Shown piece by piece: positions 1-5,168 of a DNA stretch of 5,585 nt. Both the position numbers and the translations under genes were made by a program. Each line of letters opens with the position of its first letter. Position 1 is the first letter of the stretch. This stretch comes from Gammaproteobacteria bacterium (GTDB lineage: Bacteria; Pseudomonadota; Gammaproteobacteria; SZUA-229). The notes under the pieces are model-generated. The model was not told the origin of the DNA. It was given only the letters and a program-made list of their open reading frames with translations, and did no database searches. Location: the NCBI GenBank assembly GCA_030637945.1, contig DAOWFN010000009.1, positions 1 through 5,585 on the forward strand, given 5' to 3'.

Positions 1-668
1 CCTTTATTCAAACGCAGGATAGATATATCAAAGGTACCGCCGCCAAGATCAAAAACCGCAATAACACCTTCATTACCGGTATCAAGACCATAGGCTACGG
101 CTGCGGCTGTTGGTTCATTCAACAGACGCAATACTTTAATGCCCGCTAGACGTGCAGCATCTTTGGTTGCCTGGCGTTGAGCATCATCAAAATAAGCCGG
201 CACGGTAATTACCGCACCTTCTATTTCATCACCAAGTGTCTCTAGAGCACGCTGTTTAAGTGTTTTTAAAATTTCCGCCGACACTTCTACCGCACTGACA
301 TCGCCACCCCTTGTTTTTATTCGAGGGACAGCACTCTCTGTCTCTGAAAACGTATAAGATGAATGTGCGACATCAGCGGCAATATCATCGATACCTCGTC
401 CCATGAAACGCTTAACCGAGACGATCGTATTCATCGGATCTGTAATACTATGTTGTTTTGCCGCAGCACCGACCAATATATCGTCACCACTGTAATGCAC
501 GACTGACGGCAAGAGATGTTCATCATCAGCATCCGCCATAGTACTCACTTCACCACTGCGCACACTAGCGACCAGTGAATTAGTTGTACCCAGATCAATA
601 CCAACAGCCAGCTTATGCTGGTGCGCGGTAGTCGACTGCCCTGGTTCTGCTATTTGTATTAATGCCAT
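1..668 (-). CDS. hscA: HscA, Hsp70-type Fe-S chaperone (5' part, cut by window edge)
   Basis: HscA is the specialised Hsp70 ATPase of the ISC system; in the cytoplasm it binds the LPPVK loop of IscU and, stimulated by HscB, promotes cluster release. The reading frame is open from the ATG at 668 to the left edge, giving 222 full codons of a protein that is about 616 residues in E. coli, so only the N-terminal part of the ATPase domain is present. Visible Hsp70 motifs are GIDLGTTNSLVA (residues 23-34, phosphate loop 1), VPAYFDDAQRQATKDAA (156-172), NEPTAAAVAYG (184-194) and FDLGGGTFDISIL (206-218, phosphate loop 2). A short N-terminal leader of about 20 residues precedes the ATPase core, as in HscA rather than DnaK. 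The start lies 8 bases after the hscB stop with no good Shine-Dalgarno sequence, which suggests translational coupling. DnaK is the alternative, but the hscB-hscA neighbourhood argues against it. Confidence 0.95.
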   Translation of the reverse strand, partial: MALIQIAEPGQSTTAHQHKLAVGIDLGTTNSLVASVRSGEVSTMADADDEHLLPSVVHYSGDDILVGAAAKQHSITDPMNTIVSVKRFMGRGIDDIAADVAHSSYTFSETESAVPRIKTRGGDVSAVEVSAEILKTLKQRALETLGDEIEGAVITVPAYFDDAQRQATKDAARLAGIKVLRLLNEPTAAAVAYGLDTGNEGVIAVFDLGGGTFDISILRLNK

Positions 669-676
669 GACAACAG

Positions 677-1225
677 TTAACTCATTAATTCATCTTCAAC
701 TTCAGCGGTTAAAGTATTTATTTCTTTTTTTGCTTTACTCAAAAACTGCAATTTTCTAATCCACTCACGAGCGTCATCAAACTGCTCTGCATCATAAGCA
801 CTTGCAAAGCTATCCATCATCCCGCGTGTTGATATTTTTATCTCTTTCGCCATCGAATCGAGTATATCCAGTGGATCAGATTCATTTTTTACACCCTCTA
901 AACGTTCCCGCATCTCAATTTGCTGCATCAGAAAAGCAGCATCCATCGTCGTTTCATTTTCGAGAGTGATATCCAAACCTTTTAGCTTCAACAAATAGAT
1001 CGCTCTTAATACCGGACCTTCTAACGTTGTTTTTGCTTCATTGATCCATGACGTCTGTTGCATAGATAAACTTTTTTCTCTATCAGAAGCATTGGCAAAT
1101 TTATCCGGATGCACCTGTTTCTGTAATTCCATATAGCATTGCTGAATTTTAGTTAAATCCACACCGTAGGAAACAGGAAGATCAAACAACTCGAAGAAGT
1201 TGCTGCTAAGGATATCTTTTGACAC
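677..1225 (-). CDS. hscB: HscB, J-domain co-chaperone for IscU
   Basis: HscB is the DnaJ-type partner of HscA: it binds IscU, brings it to HscA and stimulates HscA's ATPase. The 182-residue protein (E. coli HscB is about 171) has an N-terminal J domain of about 75 residues with the HPD motif at 39-41 (HPDKF, 39-43). A C-terminal three-helix domain follows, with the IscU-binding helix FLMQQIEMRERLE, which closely matches the E. coli equivalent. The start is a GTG: an in-frame stop lies three codons upstream and the first internal ATG (codon 32) would destroy the J domain. The 35 bases before it, back to iscA, contain no recognisable Shine-Dalgarno sequence, so initiation may be weak or depend on ribosomes from iscA. 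It sits in the usual iscA-hscB-hscA order. The family call is secure; only the start efficiency is uncertain. Confidence 0.95.
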   Translation of the reverse strand: MSKDILSSNFFELFDLPVSYGVDLTKIQQCYMELQKQVHPDKFANASDREKSLSMQQTSWINEAKTTLEGPVLRAIYLLKLKGLDITLENETTMDAAFLMQQIEMRERLEGVKNESDPLDILDSMAKEIKISTRGMMDSFASAYDAEQFDDAREWIRKLQFLSKAKKEINTLTAEVEDELMS

Positions 1226-1260
1226 GAGGTTTTAAATAGAGGCAAACAAACAGAATTGGG

Positions 1261-1584
1261 TTATACGGTGAAACTCTCACCACAACCACATGCTGCCTTT
1301 TCTTTTGGATTATTAAACTTAAAACCTTCGTTTAAACCGTCTTTCGTGTAATCCAGTTCAGTACCATCGAGATATACCAGGCTTTTTTTATCTACGATGA
1401 CTTTTACGCCTGAATCTTCAAAAACCTCATCTTCCGGATTTATATCGTCGACAAACTCCAGTACATAAGACATACCTGAACAGCCCATCGTTTTTACGCC
1501 CAGACGCAGACCAACACCCTTCCCTCGATTTTCAAGAAAAGCTTTAACACGTTCAGCAGCTGGTTCAGTTAACGTAATCGCCAT
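1261..1584 (-). CDS. iscA: IscA, A-type Fe-S carrier protein
   Basis: IscA is a small cytoplasmic A-type protein that binds iron or Fe-S clusters and passes clusters to target enzymes, notably [4Fe-4S] proteins. The 107-residue product is the same length as E. coli IscA and has the three ligand cysteines at the same positions: C35 (in KTMGCSGMSY), C99 and C101 (in AACGCGESF near the C-terminus). The HesB/IscA fold covers the whole chain. ErpA and SufA are related alternatives, but position directly after iscU and before hscB, and the exact length, identify IscA. The ATG at 1584 begins the typical MAITLTEPAAERV N-terminus. The 26-base gap after iscU has only a weak ribosome site (a lone GGT), so translation probably relies partly on coupling to iscU. 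Confidence 0.97.
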   Translation of the reverse strand: MAITLTEPAAERVKAFLENRGKGVGLRLGVKTMGCSGMSYVLEFVDDINPEDEVFEDSGVKVIVDKKSLVYLDGTELDYTKDGLNEGFKFNNPKEKAACGCGESFTV

Positions 1585-1610
1585 GATAGTTTTTACCGGT
1601 AATGTATTTC

Positions 1611-1988
1611 TTAATTATTTTTTTGTCTGTAATCAGCAATCGCTGCATTGATAGCGTCTTCCGCTAATACCGAGCAATGAATCTTCACTGGAGGCAGTGC
1701 TAACTCTTCTGCGATCTGAGTATTTTTAATTGCTTGCGCTTCATCCAGAGTTTTACCTTTCACCCATTCTGTCAATAATGAGCTGGAAGCGATCGCACTG
1801 CCACAGCCATAAGTCTTAAATACAGCATCTTCGATGACACCGTCATTACCGACTTTTATCTGCAGCTTCATGACATCGCCACAAGCGGGCGCACCGACCA
1901 TGCCGGTACCAATCTCGTCAGAATTTTCAAAACTTCCAACATTGCGTGGATTCTCATAATGATCTAAAACTTTCTTACCGTATGCCAT
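1611..1988 (-). CDS. iscU: IscU, Fe-S cluster assembly scaffold
   Basis: IscU is the scaffold on which IscS-derived sulfur and iron are combined into a [2Fe-2S] cluster, which is then released with the help of HscA and HscB. All key residues are visible in the 125-residue chain: Y3, C36 and D38 (APACGDVMK), C62 (YGCGSAIASSS), and H104-C105 (KIHCS). The HscA recognition loop LPPVK is at 98-102. Compared with E. coli IscU (128 residues, from memory) there is a one-residue deletion in the loop around 22-28 and a slightly shorter C-terminus. The D38 position is wild type, as expected for a cluster-releasing scaffold. The ATG at 1988 has the best Shine-Dalgarno sequence in the operon (AGGGGTGA). 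It follows iscS after a 96-base gap. Confidence 0.98.
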   Translation of the reverse strand: MAYGKKVLDHYENPRNVGSFENSDEIGTGMVGAPACGDVMKLQIKVGNDGVIEDAVFKTYGCGSAIASSSLLTEWVKGKTLDEAQAIKNTQIAEELALPPVKIHCSVLAEDAINAAIADYRQKNN

Positions 1989-1992
1989 GATA

Positions 1993-2000
1993 TCACCCCT
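1993..2000 (-). promoter_or_regulatory. Strong ribosome binding site of iscU
   Basis: AGGGGTGA on the minus strand lies 4 bases before the iscU ATG and pairs well with the 16S rRNA tail, with its GGTGA end placed as in the extended AGGAGGTGA consensus. It is clearly better than the sites of the neighbouring genes, which fits a need for more scaffold protein than of the other components. This is read from sequence only. Confidence 0.7.
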
Positions 2001-2013
2001 GCATTCTTTTCTT

Positions 2014-2033
2014 CATCTATACCAATTTAGATG
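2014..2033 (-). other. Small stem-loop in the iscS-iscU intergenic gap
   Basis: The 96 bases between the iscS stop and the iscU start (1989-2084) form the longest gap inside the operon and are AT-rich. They contain an inverted repeat, CATCTA and TAGATG, that can form a 6-bp stem with an 8-base loop, ending about 25 bases before the iscU start. A second short AT palindrome, TTTTAA-G-TTAAAA, lies nearer iscS. No U-tract follows the stem, so it is not an intrinsic terminator. It could be an mRNA processing or stability element, or chance in AT-rich DNA. I see no convincing promoter in the gap. Confidence 0.3.
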
Positions 2034-2084
2034 CAATATATTATCTATTGTTCTACTTTTAACTTAAAACTTACGATCAGGCTT

Positions 2085-3311
2085 TTAATGCGCAGCCCAC
2101 TCAATACTAGCTATATCGATACCTTCTTTATACATATCCCATAGCGGTGATAGCTCACGTAACTTCTCTACCGCCTGACGAACATGCTCGATGGTAAGAT
2201 CGATTTCTTCTTCCGTCGTATAACGCCCCATAGTAAAACGGATTGAGCTGTGTGCCAGCTCATCGTTGCGACCTAAGGCACGCAATACATAACTTGGCTC
2301 GAGACTAGCTGAAGTACAGGCGCTACCACTTGAGATCGCCAGATCATTCAGCGCCATCAATAAACTTTCGCCCTCTACGTAATTGAAACTGATATTGATA
2401 TTGCCGGCGATGCGATGATCGATATCACCATTAACATAGACCTCTTCCATGTCTTTAACACCGTCATACAATTTATTTCTCAGTTTTAGCAAACGTTCAT
2501 TTTCAGCAACCATCTCTTCCTTTGCAATCCTGAACGCTTCACCCATGCCGACGATCTGGTGGGTAGCCAGAGTACCAGAACGCATACCGCGCTCATGGCC
2601 ACCGCCGTGCATCTGTGCTTCCAGACGTACACGAGGTTTTCTTTGCACATACAGTGCACCGATACCTTTAGGACCGTAAATCTTATGTGCTGAAAAACTC
2701 ATTAGATCAACGGGCAGCTGTTCAAGATTTATTGCAACTTTACCGGCACTTTGCGCTGCATCCACATGGAAGATGATCTTTCTTTCACGACAGATTTTTC
2801 CGATAGCCTCGATATCCTGTATGACACCGATCTCATTATTCACATGCATGATAGAAACCAGCGTTGTGTCATCACGTAATGCATCTTTCAATACTTCAAG
2901 ATCGATCAATCCATTCTGCATCGGATCAAGATAAGTAACTTCATAGCCTTCACGTTCTAATTGGCGACAGCTATCGAGCACAGCTTTATGCTCTGTCTTG
3001 CAGGTTACGATATGTTTACCACGTTTCTGGTTAAAGTGTGCAACACCCTTGATCGCCAGGTTATCCGATTCGGTCGCGCCGGACGTAAAGATAATTTCTT
3101 TTGGATTAGCGCCGACCAAATCAGCAACTTGCTTGCGCGCCATTTCTACAGCAGCTTCCGCTTCCCAGCCGAAACTATGACTACGAGATGCGGGATTACC
3201 AAAACTGCTTTCCGGACCCATGTATTTGAGCATCTCGGCAACTACACGCTCATCCATCGGAGTGGTCGCAGAATAGTCTAAATAAATTGGTCTCGTTTTT
3301 TGTTCACTCAC
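2085..3311 (-). CDS. iscS: IscS, housekeeping cysteine desulfurase
   Basis: IscS is a PLP-dependent dimeric enzyme that converts cysteine to alanine, holds the sulfur as a persulfide, and gives it to IscU and other acceptors such as tRNA-thiolation factors. Counting from the GTG at 3311 (408 residues), the active-site H108 (KTEHKAV), PLP lysine K210 (SFSAHKIYGPKG) and persulfide cysteine C332 (SSGSACTSASLEPS) are present, with the short-gap group I loop. The C-terminal tail SPLWDMYKEGIDIASIEW closely matches the E. coli tail that contacts IscU. Two GTG starts are possible: one at 3320 (411 residues) and one at 3311. I chose 3311 because AAGGTGA sits 5 bases before it and the protein then begins (M)SEQKTRPIYLDYSATTP; the outer GTG has no ribosome site and overlaps this one. 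It lies just after the NifS-like gene, whose stop is 8 bases before the outer GTG. Confidence 0.97.
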   Translation of the reverse strand: MSEQKTRPIYLDYSATTPMDERVVAEMLKYMGPESSFGNPASRSHSFGWEAEAAVEMARKQVADLVGANPKEIIFTSGATESDNLAIKGVAHFNQKRGKHIVTCKTEHKAVLDSCRQLEREGYEVTYLDPMQNGLIDLEVLKDALRDDTTLVSIMHVNNEIGVIQDIEAIGKICRERKIIFHVDAAQSAGKVAINLEQLPVDLMSFSAHKIYGPKGIGALYVQRKPRVRLEAQMHGGGHERGMRSGTLATHQIVGMGEAFRIAKEEMVAENERLLKLRNKLYDGVKDMEEVYVNGDIDHRIAGNINISFNYVEGESLLMALNDLAISSGSACTSASLEPSYVLRALGRNDELAHSSIRFTMGRYTTEEEIDLTIEHVRQAVEKLRELSPLWDMYKEGIDIASIEWAAH

Positions 3312-3316
3312 TTCAT

Positions 3317-3323
3317 TCACCTT
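3317..3323 (-). promoter_or_regulatory. Ribosome binding site favouring the inner GTG start of iscS
   Basis: AAGGTGA on the minus strand, with a 5-base spacer, precedes the GTG at 3311. The outer in-frame GTG (3320-3318) lies within this motif and has no purine-rich site of its own. An out-of-frame ATG at 3316 directly abuts the motif and would code only Met-Lys-stop. The motif therefore supports the 408-residue form of IscS. The choice is an inference from spacing. Confidence 0.5.
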
Positions 3324-3328
3324 ACGTG

Positions 3329-4501
3329 TTAGACATTCGCAGCCATCATCACGGCTGAATGTCGATTTATTTCTATGATGTCATTTAATGCTATTAATAA
3401 AGCTTCAACATCTGACATCGTATTATTCTTTCCCAGGCTAACCCGTACTGCCGAATTAGCTAATGTCGCTGGAACCTGCATGGCCGTTAATACGTGGCTA
3501 GGCTCAGCTTTACCACTGGCACATGCTGAGCCGCTGGATACTGCAATCGCTTTTTTATCAAGCTGCATCAGTAAAGTTTCGCCATCAAAACCATCAACCC
3601 CAAACTGTACAGTATTCGGTAACCGTTCTGCCTTTTCAGCAAAGATGGTTACCGTGTTAAATCTCTTAAGTCCCTTTTCTAATGTGTCACGCAGTGCACG
3701 TACATGTAAACTATTTTCCTGCAGATCAGCCAATGCTAATTCTGCTGCCTTACCGAAGCCAACGATGGCGGGTACGTTTTCTGTACCGGCGCGTAAATTT
3801 TTCTCCTGCGCACCACCAAACTGTAATTTTGATATCGGTAATCGTTTATCGATTACCAGGGCACCGATACCTGCGGGCCCGTATAATTTGTGGGCAGACA
3901 ACGTCATTGCATGCACCCCGCTTTCAACAAAACTCAACGGTATCTTTCCTGCCGCCTGCGATGCATCCGTATGAAAAAAACAATCACGTTCATGTGCAAA
4001 AGCAATCAACGGTGAGAGATTCTGTATCACTCCTGTTTCATTGTTCGCAGACATTACTGACATCAGTGATGTCTGCTCTGTCACCACCTGCTCTACCGCG
4101 TGCAGAGTGGCGCAACCGTTTGTATCTACCGGCACGAGATCCACCTCGATCGGTAGATTTTGCGCCGGCTCTAACATCGACATGTGCTCTATCGCGCTTA
4201 TGGCAATACGTGCACTCGTTTCCTGTTCAGTGCTCGTCCGAGCGACGGCATGCTGACTAAAACCTTTCAGCAATAAATTATTCGATTCAGTGCCGCCGCT
4301 GGTAAAGATTACCTGCTCTGCCCTGGCACCGGCCAGTTGCGCAACTGATTCACGAGCCTGTTCAATTGCATCTTTTTGTAATCGACCAAATCGATGCACA
4401 CTGGACGGATTACCCGTTACCTGCCCCATATAAGGCAGCATGGCTTCTAAAACTTTTTCATCTAAAGCCGTTGTCGCATTATTATCGAGATACACCGCCA
4501 T
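3329..4501 (-). CDS. NifS-like cysteine desulfurase, second copy in the operon
   Basis: This is an aminotransferase class V cysteine desulfurase of the NifS/IscS group, predicted to release sulfur from cysteine as an enzyme persulfide. From the ATG at 4501 it has 390 residues. Conserved features are the N-terminal VYLDNNATT, FTSGGTESNN (about 67-76), active-site H106, HTDASQAAGK (177-186), PLP lysine K205 (LSAHKLYGP), RAGTENVPAIVGFG (237-250) and catalytic C327 (SSGSACASGKAEPSHVL). It is therefore probably active. It is clearly divergent from the adjacent IscS, so it is not a recent duplicate, and it lacks the IscU-docking C-terminal tail, ending instead in EINRHSAVMMAANV. A TTG one codon upstream (4504) could also start translation; the ATG is preferred, with AGGG 8 bases before it. 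It lies 32 bases after iscR. Its acceptor is unknown; names such as nifS or iscS2 would be a guess. Confidence 0.93.
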   Translation of the reverse strand: MAVYLDNNATTALDEKVLEAMLPYMGQVTGNPSSVHRFGRLQKDAIEQARESVAQLAGARAEQVIFTSGGTESNNLLLKGFSQHAVARTSTEQETSARIAISAIEHMSMLEPAQNLPIEVDLVPVDTNGCATLHAVEQVVTEQTSLMSVMSANNETGVIQNLSPLIAFAHERDCFFHTDASQAAGKIPLSFVESGVHAMTLSAHKLYGPAGIGALVIDKRLPISKLQFGGAQEKNLRAGTENVPAIVGFGKAAELALADLQENSLHVRALRDTLEKGLKRFNTVTIFAEKAERLPNTVQFGVDGFDGETLLMQLDKKAIAVSSGSACASGKAEPSHVLTAMQVPATLANSAVRVSLGKNNTMSDVEALLIALNDIIEINRHSAVMMAANV

Positions 4502-4533
4502 CAAATTTGCCCTGAAGCATTATTCTCTTAAAA

Positions 4534-5004
4534 TCAAATGATCCTTGTTTCGTCTTGGCGCGTTATGCTTGCTTCATCCTGGCGCACTTTCACATCATTC
4601 ACAGCGTCCTGTGACATGATTTCAGAGAGTGTAATACCATCAAGGAAGGTACGAATTTCATTACTTAACTCTTGCCACAGGTCATGCGTTAAACACTGAT
4701 AACCACTGTGGCAACCTTCTGCGTCATTGCAATCCACAACTTTGCAGCTTTCATCAACCGCCAGAATTATGTCTGAAACACTCACTTCATCAACACTGTT
4801 TGTTAGCGTATATCCACCGCCAGGACCACGGGTACTGCTTACAATATTGTTGCGACGCAACTTTGCAAAGAGCTGTTCCAGATAGGATAGTGAAATACGT
4901 TGACGCTCAGATATAGCCGCCAGAGAAACCGGCCCGGCATCCTGATGTAATGCAAGATCGAGCACGGCAGTTACAGCATAACGACCTTTTGTAGTTAAAC
5001 GCAT
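4534..5004 (-). CDS. iscR: IscR, Rrf2-family [2Fe-2S] transcription regulator
   Basis: IscR senses Fe-S cluster supply: with a [2Fe-2S] cluster it binds type 1 sites and represses the isc operon, while the apo form still binds type 2 sites. The 156-residue protein starts with the family's typical MRLTTKGRYAVTAVLDLALH, so the ATG at 5004 is the start rather than the TTG four codons upstream; GGTG lies 6 bases before it. The winged helix covers about residues 1-65, with SLSYLEQLFAKLRR as recognition region (E43 conserved, the residue that discriminates against type 2 sites in E. coli) and the RGPGGGY wing. Cluster ligands C92, C98, C104 and H107 fall at the same numbers as in E. coli. An extra cysteine, C87, is also present. 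The C-terminus carries an imperfect repeat, RQDEASIT followed by RQDETRII. It is first in the transcription unit, with its operators just upstream. Confidence 0.97.
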   Translation of the reverse strand: MRLTTKGRYAVTAVLDLALHQDAGPVSLAAISERQRISLSYLEQLFAKLRRNNIVSSTRGPGGGYTLTNSVDEVSVSDIILAVDESCKVVDCNDAEGCHSGYQCLTHDLWQELSNEIRTFLDGITLSEIMSQDAVNDVKVRQDEASITRQDETRII

Positions 5005-5034
5005 ATCAAACACCAATAAATAATAAGTAGGTGA

Positions 5035-5064
5035 ATTTTACTTAATTCCTACTATTTTAGTCAA
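5035..5064 (-). promoter_or_regulatory. Predicted sigma-70 promoter of iscR and the isc operon
   Basis: On the minus strand TTGACT (5064-5059) matches the -35 box at 5 of 6 bases and TAAAAT (5040-5035) matches the -10 box at 5 of 6, with an 18-base spacer. Transcription would start near 5028, leaving a 5' leader of about 24 bases before the iscR ATG that includes the GGTG ribosome site. The -35 box and most of the spacer lie inside the proximal IscR site, which gives a direct mechanism for repression by cluster-bound IscR. Confidence 0.75.
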
Positions 5065-5068
5065 GTAT
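5044..5068 (-). promoter_or_regulatory. IscR type 1 operator, promoter-proximal
   Basis: This 25-bp site reads ATACTTGACTAAAATAGTAG followed by GAATT. It follows the E. coli type 1 consensus (ATASYYGACT, then RWWWYAGTC, then RRSTAT) with a perfect left half and middle and mismatches only near the right end. It covers the -35 box of the iscR promoter, as expected for a repressor site. Binding is predicted from the motif only. Confidence 0.75.
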
Positions 5069-5093
5069 TTAACCGAGTATTTTAGTCAGGTAT
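5069..5093 (-). promoter_or_regulatory. IscR type 1 operator, promoter-distal
   Basis: This 25-bp site reads ATACCTGACTAAAATACTCG followed by GTTAA and ends exactly where the proximal site begins, so the two are in tandem with a 25-bp repeat period. It has the same GACTAAAATA core; the right half has ACTCGG where the consensus has AGTCRR. In E. coli the iscR promoter also carries two type 1 sites, so this arrangement looks conserved. Confidence 0.7.
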
Positions 5094-5106
5094 TACTAAA
5101 GTAATA
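5091..5106. repeat. Perfect 7-bp inverted repeat upstream of the IscR sites
   Basis: TATTACT-AA-AGTAATA is a perfect palindrome with a 2-base centre that touches the outer edge of the distal IscR site (3-base overlap). A second, shorter palindrome of related half-sites, AGTAA-A-TTACT, lies at 5155-5165, just past the cysE stop. The two-base centre does not suit an RNA hairpin, so a dimeric DNA-binding protein is more likely than a terminator. The DNA is very AT-rich, so chance cannot be excluded. Confidence 0.35.
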
Positions 5107-5116
5107 GAAACTTATG

Positions 5117-5140
5117 CAAGTTATTGATATTTATTGATAA
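5117..5140 (-). promoter_or_regulatory. TATCAATAA direct repeat with an IHF-like site
   Basis: Two copies of TATCAATAA occur 10 bp apart on the minus strand (5139-5131 and 5129-5121). The second copy runs into TATCAATAACTTG (5129-5117), which matches the IHF consensus WATCAANNNNTTR at every fixed base. It would lie about 90-100 bp upstream of the predicted iscR start, a suitable place for DNA bending. The assignment is tentative because the surrounding DNA is AT-rich. Confidence 0.3.
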
Positions 5141-5168
5141 GAAAACTTAGAAGCAGTAAATTACTACC

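Noticed and set aside
2034..2084. A secondary promoter upstream of iscU (GATAAT-like -10 in the gap)
   Set aside because: The best -35 candidate at suitable spacing (TTTAAG) matches only about 3 of 6 bases, and the AT-rich DNA makes such -10 matches common.
1989..2084. An IscR type 2 site or a riboswitch before iscU
   Set aside because: No match to the type 2 pattern (CC and GG half-sites at the right spacing) and no known riboswitch core is visible.
2449..4260. Several plus-strand open frames (2449-2679, 2961-3281, 3375-3974, 3682-4260 and others)
   Set aside because: They lie opposite the two desulfurase genes, resemble no family I know, have low-complexity composition and no ribosome sites. 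They are shadows of the real minus-strand genes.
2085..4501. Recent gene duplication by tandem repeat of iscS
   Set aside because: The two proteins differ over most of their length and end differently; shared blocks are only the family's active-site motifs.
5111..5168. An intrinsic terminator after cysE
   Set aside because: The short palindromes here have 1-3 base centres and AT-only stems, and no U-tract follows; a stable RNA hairpin is unlikely.
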